A stretch of 64,000 bases of DNA from Clostridium sp. CAG:245 (GCA_000435175.1 FR880046.1:1-64000); one strand, 5' to 3'; positions 45,094 to 54,330 are shown, counted from the first letter of the stretch. Notes: generated by a model from the letters alone, not told the origin. Numbers and translations are program-made.

Positions 45094-46272
45094 TTATAAG
45101 AAAGTGTTTCCAGATTTTATAGTTGTTTCTACGCTTACATTGAATGTACTATTTTGAAAATTATCTAGCCAATTATAATCTTGCCAGTCTTTTATTGTTG
45201 GAAAATATTTTACAGCGTATTTTCCAAATCCATCTATATCGCAATTGTATTCTTTAGCAGTTTTATATAAGTAATCATTTAAAGCTTTTTTTAAATATTG
45301 ATTACAAGATTCTTCTATAAGCTGTATGTTTTCCTTCGAATAGTAGCTGGAATTTCCGTAGGATGATTTTTGAGTGGCAGATTCTATTTTTGCATTAATT
45401 TTTACAGCAGATGAAATAAATGGAGTGCCATTTACCAAAGAAACGCTGTTTTTTGTATTATGAGCAAGTTTTATGCTTAAATTAATGCTTTCAGAATCTC
45501 CAATAGGATTAGGTATGCTAATTGTACAAGATTTTAATTTATTAGAAACCATCATATGCAAAATTGATTCTTCGGCATTTAATTCTCCAACCAATATATC
45601 GTTTTTAAAAACTGCAAGCCCGATATTTTCAATGTTATCTGCTGGAGATATAGGTAAACTTGATGAAGAGCCAAGAGTAGCAACTGGATTCTTAAAGGAA
45701 TCTACACAGTCAGAAAAGAAATTTATAAGTGTTACGTTTTGCGTATAAGATGTATATTCATTTGAAGCAAGAGTAATTTCGTAAAATCTTGATGGTAAAT
45801 CTTCAAGCTCTGGTGAGGCTATATTTAAAAAATCTTCAGAGGGTATTTTACTTATTATTATATTGGCATGAGGACTGGTTCGTGGGCTACTTAATAATGT
45901 ATACATATACTCAGAAACTCCTTTCTGAGCGAGTTTTTCTGATATTACAATGGCTTTACAATGAGATAAATCTAAACGCCTACTTATATAGCTGTTTAAA
46001 AGACTTATTCCAGTTTCTATAGACGCACATTCTACGCTATTTACAATTTTTTCATATGCTGTGCCAGATGAACCATTTGAACCATTAGATGGTTTGGCAA
46101 GCTGAACAGATAGTTTTAATGTATTAGAATTTCCTATATCAAGACCTAAAGCAAGAACGTAGGCTAATTTATCTATATTACGTGTGCTATATGGTGCAGA
46201 TAATGAGAAAAATACAATAAATAATGATAGAAAAATAATTAAAACTTTTTTTATATTAATCCAAATTCTCAT
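45094..46272 (-). CDS. gerC: Spore germination receptor subunit C (Ger(x)C family)
   Basis: 392 residues. A hydrophobic N-terminus is followed by NIDKLAYVLALGLDIG, the start of the Ger(x)C fold, and the family C-terminal region. GerC subunits are normally lipoproteins. Here the leader reads FFSLSAPYSTRN with no lipobox cysteine, so the protein would stay as a membrane-anchored or cleaved secreted form. The gene overlaps gerB by 17 bp and is the last of gerA-gerB-gerC. Confidence 0.85.
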   Translation of the reverse strand: MRIWINIKKVLIIFLSLFIVFFSLSAPYSTRNIDKLAYVLALGLDIGNSNTLKLSVQLAKPSNGSNGSSGTAYEKIVNSVECASIETGISLLNSYISRRLDLSHCKAIVISEKLAQKGVSEYMYTLLSSPRTSPHANIIISKIPSEDFLNIASPELEDLPSRFYEITLASNEYTSYTQNVTLINFFSDCVDSFKNPVATLGSSSSLPISPADNIENIGLAVFKNDILVGELNAEESILHMMVSNKLKSCTISIPNPIGDSESINLSIKLAHNTKNSVSLVNGTPFISSAVKINAKIESATQKSSYGNSSYYSKENIQLIEESCNQYLKKALNDYLYKTAKEYNCDIDGFGKYAVKYFPTIKDWQDYNWLDNFQNSTFNVSVETTIKSGNTFL

Positions 46273-47362
46273 TGGTATTGGTTCCTTTCTTTAATTTTAA
46301 ATTAGCAATCATAAGAATAATTGGAAATACTATAAAAGTTAATGGTGTTCCAATATATTTAGATATAAAATCATTTATTGCAAGTGTTTGCATAATACTG
46401 TTTGGAATAAGTGCAATTATCAAACTAATTATACAAATAGGAATTATAAAAGGTGTTGAGTTTTTTACATTAGTAACTTTTTGACAGACTAATGATGAAG
46501 TCATTAATCCAATGCTAAAGTAACTCATAAATGATAAAATCCAAGTAAATACAAATAAAGATTCAGGGTGTTGAAAGTATTTACCAAATTCGTTATTTGA
46601 TAATAGTGAATAAAGTGGTGAAATACGGTCTATGTCTGTGCTAAAAGAAAAAGCTAAAAGCATACTAGCAGTTGCAAGTATTACAATAAAAATGGAGATT
46701 AATGTTGCAATTAAGGTCGATTTTTTAAAATCTTTTTTGTTTTCGAGTAGTGGTGGTACTAAAAATAAAATAGAAAAACCATTAAATATAAAAATATTTG
46801 AAATACCAGTGAAAAAAGTATTAGAAACCCCATGACCTAAAATTGGAAAAATACGCTGAATTGTCATATTGGGAACTACGGCTGCAAAAGCGGTTAATAA
46901 GCTTATTACCATAATTACACATAAAATAACATTAGTTCTAGCAATACTTTTTATTCCTTGCATATTGGCAATAACACCCACTACTAAAAAGAAAAGTAGC
47001 AAATAAATAATTGGAGCATCTCCGTAATAAATAATGTGAATTGTTTCTATAAAATACCTAAGCAATAAAGAGGATGTAACAATTATATATAGGGCAAAAA
47101 TTGAACCAACTAGCCATTTAAGAAATTTTCCTCCAATAGCTTCACAAATATCAATTATATCTGAATTTGGAAATTTTTTAAATAAACGTATTATAACAAC
47201 AATTAAAAACAAAGTGATTATACTGACAAATATAACATTTAAGATTGATGATGAACCGCAAAACAACAATATAGATTGTAGACTATTCATAGATATTCTG
47301 TTAATTGTAAGTATTAATATTAATGCGATAGATTCAATTAAATTAATTTTTGAAAACTTCAT
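46256..47362 (-). CDS. gerB: Spore germination receptor subunit B
   Basis: 368 residues, about 10 membrane segments of the APC-type spore germination permease family. GerB subunits bind germinants in the spore inner membrane together with GerA and GerC. It overlaps gerC and lies 71 bp after gerA. The germinant cannot be predicted. Confidence 0.87.
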   Translation of the reverse strand: MKFSKINLIESIALILILTINRISMNSLQSILLFCGSSSILNVIFVSIITLFLIVVIIRLFKKFPNSDIIDICEAIGGKFLKWLVGSIFALYIIVTSSLLLRYFIETIHIIYYGDAPIIYLLLFFLVVGVIANMQGIKSIARTNVILCVIMVISLLTAFAAVVPNMTIQRIFPILGHGVSNTFFTGISNIFIFNGFSILFLVPPLLENKKDFKKSTLIATLISIFIVILATASMLLAFSFSTDIDRISPLYSLLSNNEFGKYFQHPESLFVFTWILSFMSYFSIGLMTSSLVCQKVTNVKNSTPFIIPICIISLIIALIPNSIMQTLAINDFISKYIGTPLTFIVFPIILMIANLKLKKGTNTNENLD

Positions 47363-47433
47363 AAATTATGCGAAAAATCGCTATCCTCCTTTTTGTTTAG
47401 AATATGAAACTTTTAATTATATATTATAAAGAA

Positions 47434-49203
47434 TCAATGTTGTGGGTATTTCCATCTCATGCTTATTTTATCTTGAGATTTTGGCCTTTTGGTTTTTAAC
47501 TCCTTAGAACGTTTTTCTCTGCGATAGGCAGGAGATAGCACTATTCCATTACCAAATTCATCTGTTTTAAATATATTTTTACCTAAATAGCTTACTCCAA
47601 AAGAATGCATATTATTTAATACTAGTAGATGAACACATAGTCCTGCTGCAAGCCCAAGAAACCCTGCCATAGCACCTAGTAAAATATAGATAAATCTCAT
47701 TATTCTAAAATGAAAGCTTAACGAGAAATCTGGAATTGAGAATGAGCAAATGGCTGTAAAAGATACAATTATAATTAAAATAGGACTCACAATTCCGGCA
47801 TCTACTGCTGCTTGACCTAGTATAAGAGCTCCAACAATTCCAATAGTTTGCCCGACAGGAGATGGAACACGTATACTGGCTTCACGAATTAGTTCAAATG
47901 ATAATTCCATTATTAGAATTTCAAAAAGTATTGGAAATGGAACAGTTTCTCTAGCTGATATTATAGAGTAAAGAAGTTCTGTTGGAACCAATTCTTGATG
48001 AAAGCTTGTAATAGCCATATACATACTAGGTAGCAATAATGCAAATGCAAGTGCTATAATTCTAAGAGCCCTAACAAAATTAGAATATTGATATTTTAAA
48101 TTATAATCTTCGGAAGAAGCTAGAAAATCTGAAAATATGGCAGGTACAATAAGCACATATGGGCTTCCGTTTACAATAATTGCAATTCTACCCTCAAATA
48201 GTAGATTTGAAGTTCTATCTGGTCTTTCTGTAGCAATTATTTGCGGAAGGCTAGTATTATCATTATCTTGAATTAATTGCTCTAATTGCCCAGAAGATGT
48301 TAAGTAATCTATTGCTAAATTATTTAAACGATAACGCACCTCTGAAATTAAATCTGTATTTGCAATATTTTTTAAATAACATATAGAACAAGGAGTTTTG
48401 CTCAACTTGCCAATATTTACAGATTCTATTATAAGATTTTCGTTATTTACATATCTTCTTAAAAGAGAGGTATTTGTACGTAAATTTTCTGTAAAGCCAA
48501 CCTGAGCTCCTCTAATTACCATTTCATTGTGCGGTGTTGTAAGACTACGCCTTTCGTATCCTTTAACTTCTACATCAAATGCAATATCAAGAGTATCTAT
48601 AAAAAGAGCACAGTCTCCAGCATTTATAGCTTTCACAATATCGTCAAACTTAGTAAATTCTTTAACATTATTTTGAGGAAGTAAACAATTAGAAATGTAC
48701 TCCACAATATTAAATTTTTTTACTTTTCTTACTGTTATGTTATTTGTTTTTACTTCGGATAATACTCTATTCTGATTGCCTTCGAAAGAATTTGCGGTGT
48801 TTTTTAACATTAAAGGCTTCAAAATAAAGTTATTCATAACATCTTGGTCAGTCATTCCGTCAATATAAACAAGAAAAGCGCTATATTGTTTGTTTCGTGC
48901 AGTAAGCGTAAATTCTCTAATTATAATGTCGGAATTAATCATCTCATTAAAACGAACTCTTATATATTCTAGGTTAACATCTAAAGATGGAAAAATTTTA
49001 TCATTACTAGTGTCTGTTAGAGACTCATTATTTAAATTTAATGCCTCAGAATTTTTGCTAAAAGTTGTAGAAGCATTAGTAACTAATGGATTAGTCTGTT
49101 CGCCAAGCGAGAAATTATAATCATTAGGGTTATCTTCATAAAAAATATCATGAAAATAATTTTTTATTGAACTAAATACGGAACTCAAAATACAATCCTC
49201 CAA
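47434..49203 (-). CDS. gerA: Spore germination receptor subunit A
   Basis: 589 residues. A soluble N-terminal domain (about 1-290) is followed by the conserved EGRIAIIVNGSPYVLIVPA, then a membrane domain with VPFPILFEILIMELSFELIREA, the hallmark of the GerA family. It forms the channel-like subunit of the germinant receptor. It is the first gene of the gerABC operon and divergent from spoIVA. The intergenic region (49204-49368) should hold both promoters. Confidence 0.92.
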   Translation of the reverse strand: MEDCILSSVFSSIKNYFHDIFYEDNPNDYNFSLGEQTNPLVTNASTTFSKNSEALNLNNESLTDTSNDKIFPSLDVNLEYIRVRFNEMINSDIIIREFTLTARNKQYSAFLVYIDGMTDQDVMNNFILKPLMLKNTANSFEGNQNRVLSEVKTNNITVRKVKKFNIVEYISNCLLPQNNVKEFTKFDDIVKAINAGDCALFIDTLDIAFDVEVKGYERRSLTTPHNEMVIRGAQVGFTENLRTNTSLLRRYVNNENLIIESVNIGKLSKTPCSICYLKNIANTDLISEVRYRLNNLAIDYLTSSGQLEQLIQDNDNTSLPQIIATERPDRTSNLLFEGRIAIIVNGSPYVLIVPAIFSDFLASSEDYNLKYQYSNFVRALRIIALAFALLLPSMYMAITSFHQELVPTELLYSIISARETVPFPILFEILIMELSFELIREASIRVPSPVGQTIGIVGALILGQAAVDAGIVSPILIIIVSFTAICSFSIPDFSLSFHFRIMRFIYILLGAMAGFLGLAAGLCVHLLVLNNMHSFGVSYLGKNIFKTDEFGNGIVLSPAYRREKRSKELKTKRPKSQDKISMRWKYPQH

Positions 49204-49368
49204 AAAATAATTTAATATAGTTTTTACTAAAAATATAAAAATATGTAAAAATTAATTTTCTTTTTATGCATAACTTTTTAAAAGACTAATATACATTAAA
49301 TAAAGTTATTGTACAAACACATAACACATTTGAAATATACATTAGATGTATAAGGAGGTATAAAATTA

Positions 49369-50848
49369 ATGAAAGACAATAGGTTATATCAAGACATAGC
49401 AAAAAGGACAGATGGCGATATTTATGTTGGTGTTGTTGGACCTGTAAGAACTGGTAAATCGACTTTCATAAAAAGATTTATGGATTTGCTAGTAATTCCA
49501 AACATAGACAATGAGTATAAAAAAGAGCGTGCACAAGATGAGTTGCCTCAAAGTGCCGGTGGCAGAACAATTATGACTACAGAGCCAAAGTTTATTCCAA
49601 ATGAAGCGGTACGGAATTACTGTTGGTGATAATATAAAGCTGAACGTAAGACTGGTTGATTGTGTTGGATATTTGGTTAATAATGCTATTGGATATTTGG
49701 AAGATGATATGCCAAGAATGGTAAAAACACCATGGTCAACAGAGGAAATTCCATTTGAACAAGCAGCTGAGATTGGAACTAAAAAGGTAATTCAAGAACA
49801 TTCTACAATTGGAATATTGGTTACAACTGATGGAAGTGTGACTGGAATAGAAAGAGAAGATTACATAGAACCAGAGGAACGTGTTGTAAAGGAATTAAAA
49901 GAACTAAATAAACCTTTTGTAATAGTATTAAATTCGGTAGAACCAGATTCTGAATATACACAAACATTAGCTCAAAAACTTCAAGAAAAATACGATACAC
50001 AGGTAATTCCAACAGATTGTGAAAATTTAACTGTAGATAAAATTGATGAAATATTTGGCAAAGTATTATATGAATTTCCAATAGAGCGAGTAAACATCAG
50101 TTTCCCAAGATGGGTTGATGGACTACCAGAAACACATTGGCTAAAAGAAGAATTATATGACGAAATCAAAGATGCGTTTAAAGACATAAAAATTCTAAAA
50201 CAGATAGACAACCGAATAACCAAATTGCAGAATACTGAGGTAATATCAACAAGTATAATAAACGAAATACAGCTAGGAACAGGAAGCATAAACATAACCA
50301 TCAACTTATTAGATGACTTATTCTATAAGGTATTAACCGAAATTTCTGGAGTTCCAATAACAAACGAAGGTGAACTATTCTCTAGCATGATATCATTTGC
50401 AAATGTAAAGAAGGAATATGACAAAGTATCTACAGCATTGCAAGAAGTAAACACAAAAGGTTATGGAATAGTAAGCCCATCAATAGACGAATTAATATTA
50501 GAAGAGCCTGAAATGGTAAAACAAGGCACACGCTATGGAGTAAAACTAAGAGCAAAAGCACCATCAATACACATGATAAGAGCAGACATAGAAACAGAAG
50601 TATCTCCAATAGTAGGAAGCGAAAAACAATCACAGGAACTGGTAGAATCGTTACTTTCAGAATTCGAAAACGATCCAAAGAAAATATGGGAATCAAATAT
50701 ATTTGGCAAGAGCCTGCACGAGCTAGTAAACGAAGGCTTGCAAACAAAACTAATGAAAATGCCAGAAGATGCACAAGAAAAATTACAAGAAACATTAGAA
50801 AGAATAATAAACGAGGGAAGCGGAGGACTAATCTGCATAATATTATAA
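49369..50848 (+). CDS. spoIVA: Spore coat morphogenesis ATPase SpoIVA, read through a +1 shift at CGGA
   Basis: ATG 49369 has AGGAGGT upstream. The first frame carries the Walker A GPVRTGKS (24-31) and TIMTTEPKFIPNEAV. It then meets CGG 49612 and would end at TGA 49627-49629. The next frame continues ITVGDNIKLNVRLVDCVGY through to the conserved end ERIINEGSGGLICIIL. Taking CGGA as one residue (residue 82) gives exactly 492 residues, the length of Bacillus SpoIVA, with no other defect. SpoIVA polymerises on the forespore surface using ATP as the base of the coat and is needed for sporulation in known spore formers. A dead copy beside an intact gerABC would be surprising. Confidence 0.85.
49612..49615 (+). 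other. CGGA recoding site 3
   Basis: In-frame CGG followed by A in the context GTA CGGA ATT (hexamer ACGGAA). Without a four-base reading SpoIVA would be cut to 86 residues. Confidence 0.75.
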
Positions 50849-50857
50849 GAAAAACTG

Positions 50858-50989
50858 TACAATTTGGGGACGGAGAAAAAAATGTACATGAATATAAAAA
50901 CAAATTACAAAATAAAGAGGCAGAAGTAATTCTGTCTTTTTAAATTTTGTAGCAAAATACAATTTAGAGACGGAGAAAAAAATGTACAT
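50858..50989. repeat. Pair of 32-bp direct repeats exactly 100 bp apart
   Basis: Copies at 50858-50889 and 50958-50989 start TACAATTT, share GACGGAGAAAAAAATG and end TACAT, with two differences. They lie between spoIVA and a small minus-strand gene, and the right copy falls inside that gene's reading frame. Confidence 0.75.
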
Positions 50990-51249
50990 AGGTGTTCAAA
51001 AACGATACAGCTAATTAACAAGTGAAAAAGCTTTGCCCGGTTATTATTTATATTGCCATTTTTTCCAAACCCGTTAGTTGTTGCTATTGTTGAAAGATTA
51101 GAACCTAAAGCTGAAAAAAAGTTCCCTAAAGTATCTATTTCATCATTACTAAGATTGTTAGAAATTGCAACAGAAAGAAGCCCAGCAAGAGCTACAAGTT
51201 CACAGCCAGAAAGGGTAGATAAAAAAGAAGAAAATTCACGACAATCCAT
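50905..51249 (-). CDS. Small clostridial protein with extended C-terminus
   Basis: 114 residues from ATG 51249, which has GGTGA upstream; an in-frame ATG 51261 is less well placed. The first about 60 residues (CREFSSFLSTLSGCELVALA, then LSNDEIDTLGNFFSALGSNLSTIA) look like a small family common in Clostridia whose members I recall as about 70 residues long. The last about 45 residues run through the 32-bp repeat and look unlike protein under selection. The native stop may have been lost when repeat DNA arrived. Function unknown. Confidence 0.6.
   Translation of the reverse strand: MDCREFSSFLSTLSGCELVALAGLLSVAISNNLSNDEIDTLGNFFSALGSNLSTIATTNGFGKNGNINNNRAKLFHLLISCIVFEHLCTFFSPSLNCILLQNLKRQNYFCLFIL
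50914..50941 (+). terminator. Terminator of spoIVA
   Basis: AAAGAGGCAGAA pairs (with G-T pairs) with TTCTGTCTTTTT around GTAA. It lies between the two 32-bp repeats. Confidence 0.6.
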
Positions 51250-51439
51250 ACAAATCACCATTATATTTATATGAAGAAATTAAGAAATAATTACAAATTT
51301 ATATCATACTACGTGTAATACATGTGGCAAACGTTTTTTGGAGTTTTACATATTCATTAAAAATATTCAATATACTTTGAAAAAGAAGAAAAAATGTATG
51401 TCATAAGAAGTAGATGTCTGATTAACAGATAGAAAATAG

Positions 51440-51466
51440 TATCATTAATCTACTTACTTAATGATA
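51440..51466 (+). repeat. Left inverted repeat of a putative invertible promoter
   Basis: 27 bp: arms TATCATTAA and TTAATGATA around the asymmetric core TCTACTTAC. The exact reverse complement is at 51608-51634. The two 9-bp arms with a short core resemble a tyrosine-recombinase crossover site. At this copy the arms extend by AAATAG/CTATTT, which could also act as a terminator stem. Confidence 0.8.
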
Positions 51467-51481
51467 CTATTTCATGCTTTT

Positions 51482-51509
51482 ATTATATCAAAAGATTAAA
51501 TAAAAGCAA
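51482..51509 (-). promoter_or_regulatory. Promoter inside the invertible segment, pointing away from the surface gene
   Basis: On the minus strand TTGCTT (51504-51509), 16 bp, TATAAT (51482-51487). In this orientation it reads leftward, so the downstream Ig-repeat gene would be OFF. Inversion between the repeats would turn it towards that gene. Confidence 0.65.
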
Positions 51510-51607
51510 TAGTTTTGTTAAATTTTTTTAGATTTTATTTGTACATAAATAATTTTAAGTTACATTAATATTTCAAGTAAATATACATAAAAACACTATT
51601 GTGAAAC

Positions 51608-51634
51608 TATCATTAAGTAAGTAGATTAATGATA
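51608..51634 (-). repeat. Right inverted repeat of the putative invertible promoter
   Basis: Exact reverse complement of 51440-51466 (27 of 27 bases), ending 17 bp before the start codon of the surface gene. The segment between the repeats is 141 bp. Confidence 0.8.
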
Positions 51635-51651
51635 ACACGAAAGGAAAAAAT

Positions 51652-54330
51652 ATGAAAAGTACAAAGGAAAATAAAGGAATTACAATTATTGCATTAATTA
51701 TAACAATAGTAGTTTTATTGATACTCGCAGGAGTAACCATTGATTTAGTTGTTGGAAATGACAATTTGTTTGATAAGGCAAGGAGTACACAAAAGATACA
51801 AACGGTAGCGGGAATAAAAGAAGCGCTAGAGCTTGAAAAGGTGGATATACAAGTTGAGAGTAAGACAGTTGATTTGGATAATTATTTGGAGCAGATAAGT
51901 ACAGGGAAAAAGAATTATGATTTAAGTTCTAAAGAAAAAATAGATAAAAAAAATGCCGAAATAATAATAAATGATGAACATAAATTTTTAGTAAAAGATA
52001 AAGAAAATGGAGATGTAGAAATAATATATGAAGGAATAGCAAAAGCGAGTGATTTAACAATATCTCCGAAAAATGGAACATATACGTATCCAAATAGTGG
52101 AACATTTGAAGTAACAAATAATACATCAGGAGGAGAATTAACCGTAAGTTCAGATGCTCCAAACATAGCAACAGCAAGTATTAAAGGAAACACAATAACA
52201 GTACAACCGGGAACAACAGCAGGAAAAGCAAATATAATAGTAAGAAGTGCAGCAAGTGGAGAATACGCAGAAAATAAAGCAATACATTTAGCAACAGTAG
52301 AAAATGGAACAATAGAATTAGAAGCAATTCCATATGAGGGAGTATATGATGGACAAGCACATAATGCATTTACGAGTATAAGTATAAACCCAAGCGATGC
52401 AAAATTAGAATACTCATTAGATGGAAACGAATATAATGAAAAAATGCCAACAATAACAAATACATCAGAATTTACAGTAACAGTAAAGGCAAATAAAGAA
52501 GGCTATAAGACACAAATAACAACAGAAACAATAAGAGTAAATAAGGAAGAAGGAAAATTAACATTATCATCAACAGATGGAACATATACATATCCAACAA
52601 GTGGAACGTTTACAGTAAGCGGAAATACAGGAGCATTAAGTGTTAGTTCTAATAACGATAATATAGCAATAGTAAGTATAAATGGAAATACAGTAACAGT
52701 AAAGCCGGGAACGACAGCCGGAAAAGCAACAATTACGGTAACGAGTGCAGAAGCAAACAATTATAAAGAAAAGACAGCAACTCATGAAGCAACAGTACAA
52801 AATGGAACAATAACAATAAATGCAACACCTTACACAGGTACGTACGATGGAAAAGCACACAATGCATTTACGAGCGTAACAACTGATCCAAGTGATGCAA
52901 CAATAGAATATTCAATTGATGGAGGAAGTTATTCATCGACAATACCAACAATAACGAATACTTCATCATTTACAGTAACAATAAAAGCAAGCAAAGCAGG
53001 GTACAAGACACAAACGAAAACAGAAACAGTAAAAGTAAATAAGGCAGAAGGAAAATTAACATTGTCAGCGACGAGTGGAACAATAACATATCCAAGTAAC
53101 GCAACTTTTACAGTAAGTGGAAATACAGGAACATTAAGTGTTTCTTCAAATAATAACAATATAGCAACAGCAAGTGTAAGTGGAAATACTGTAACAGTAA
53201 AATCGGGAACAACCGTGGGAAAGGCAACAATAACAGTAACAAGTGCAGAAGCAAGCAATTATACAGCAAAATCAGCAACATATACTGCAACAGTAAATAA
53301 TGGAACAATAAGCTTAAGTGCAACACCATATAATGGAACATATGATGGAAAAGCACATAATGCATTAACAAATGTAAGTGCAAATCCAAGTGATGCAAAA
53401 TTAGAATATTCAATAAATGGAGGCACATATAGCACAACAATGCCAACAATAACAAACACTTCATCATTCACTGTAACAGTAAGAGCAAGCAAGGCAGGAT
53501 ACAAAACACAGACAACAACACAAACAACAAGAGTAAATAAAGCAACAGGAAGCATATCATTATCATCATATAGCGGAACAATAACATATCCGAACACTGG
53601 AACGTTTTCTATAAGTGGAAATACTGGAACTCTAAGCGTGTCATCATCTAATACTAATGTGGCGACAGTAAGTTTAAATGGAACAACAGTAATAATAACT
53701 CCTAAAAAAACAGAAGGAACAACTACTATAACAGTAAAGAGCGCTGCAACATCGAATTACAATGAAAAAACAGTAACGTATACTGCAACAGTTAAACTTC
53801 AAACATTTACACTTGATTCAGGAATAGGATATTATGCTGATATTGACGATAATGGTAGCGTAGATGGCATAATATTTGGGGATAGAAAAAAAGGCGCAAG
53901 TGGTTCTTGGGGAAACAGAGATGGAAATTATAGTATTTCAACTAAAACGGGACTTAAGGAATATTATATAAGTCAAACAAATTATAAAGGTGCTTTCGGA
54001 ACAAAAAATGTACTGTCCGCTAAAAGTTCTGGAAATGCAAGATTTTATGTAATGGCTTTATCAGATGCAAGTAGTAGTGGTTGGGCGTGGACAGAAGCAC
54101 AAAAATTTAATGGGAATGGTTGGTCAGTTCCTTCAAGAAATGAATGGGCTGCTTTTGCAGGATTGTTAGGGATAACTTCATCTAATTATCAAAGTTATGG
54201 CTTGCAAAATCGTTACTGGGGATCATATATTAATGATGATTATTCTTGGGCATGTTTATTTTATAGTGGAAGAGTTGATAGCGTATATTTTAGTGATAGT
54301 GTGCATGTTAGACTGTCTACAATGTTTTAA
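51652..54330 (+). CDS. Ig-repeat surface protein with prepilin-like N-terminus
   Basis: 892 residues. The N-terminus KENKGITIIALIITIVVL is pilin-like: charged, then G followed by a hydrophobic stretch. A linker is followed by about three and a half repeats of about 165 residues from residue 135 on. Each repeat joins a Big2-like Ig unit (TYPTSGTFTVSGNTGALSVS) and a second unit with YDGKAHNAF and GYKTQT. Residues about 719-892 form a different C-terminal domain rich in W/Y/G, with NGWSVPSRNEWAAFAGLL and RYWGSY, as in DUF1566/Lcl or C-type-lectin-like domains. There is no LPxTG anchor. Repeats are close in DNA sequence, so copy number may vary. The invertible promoter just upstream suggests phase-variable expression. 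Confidence 0.8.
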   Translation: MKSTKENKGITIIALIITIVVLLILAGVTIDLVVGNDNLFDKARSTQKIQTVAGIKEALELEKVDIQVESKTVDLDNYLEQISTGKKNYDLSSKEKIDKKNAEIIINDEHKFLVKDKENGDVEIIYEGIAKASDLTISPKNGTYTYPNSGTFEVTNNTSGGELTVSSDAPNIATASIKGNTITVQPGTTAGKANIIVRSAASGEYAENKAIHLATVENGTIELEAIPYEGVYDGQAHNAFTSISINPSDAKLEYSLDGNEYNEKMPTITNTSEFTVTVKANKEGYKTQITTETIRVNKEEGKLTLSSTDGTYTYPTSGTFTVSGNTGALSVSSNNDNIAIVSINGNTVTVKPGTTAGKATITVTSAEANNYKEKTATHEATVQNGTITINATPYTGTYDGKAHNAFTSVTTDPSDATIEYSIDGGSYSSTIPTITNTSSFTVTIKASKAGYKTQTKTETVKVNKAEGKLTLSATSGTITYPSNATFTVSGNTGTLSVSSNNNNIATASVSGNTVTVKSGTTVGKATITVTSAEASNYTAKSATYTATVNNGTISLSATPYNGTYDGKAHNALTNVSANPSDAKLEYSINGGTYSTTMPTITNTSSFTVTVRASKAGYKTQTTTQTTRVNKATGSISLSSYSGTITYPNTGTFSISGNTGTLSVSSSNTNVATVSLNGTTVIITPKKTEGTTTITVKSAATSNYNEKTVTYTATVKLQTFTLDSGIGYYADIDDNGSVDGIIFGDRKKGASGSWGNRDGNYSISTKTGLKEYYISQTNYKGAFGTKNVLSAKSSGNARFYVMALSDASSSGWAWTEAQKFNGNGWSVPSRNEWAAFAGLLGITSSNYQSYGLQNRYWGSYINDDYSWACLFYSGRVDSVYFSDSVHVRLSTMF

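Noticed and set aside
3600..49615. Sequencing or assembly errors as cause of the three frame breaks
   Set aside because: Errors usually fall in homopolymers; here none is present and all three breaks share ACGGAA. Raw reads are still needed to exclude it fully.
49601..50848. Separate 415-residue protein from ATG 49601
   Set aside because: The ATG overlaps codons of the first spoIVA frame and lacks a ribosome site; conserved SpoIVA sequence crosses the junction.
51053..51274. 73-residue plus-strand ORF opposite the small conserved gene
   Set aside because: The minus strand carries the conserved small-protein sequence and a plausible start.
54150..54330. Diversity-generating retroelement variable region
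   Set aside because: No reverse transcriptase or template repeat in the window; kept only as a remark on the C-terminal domain.
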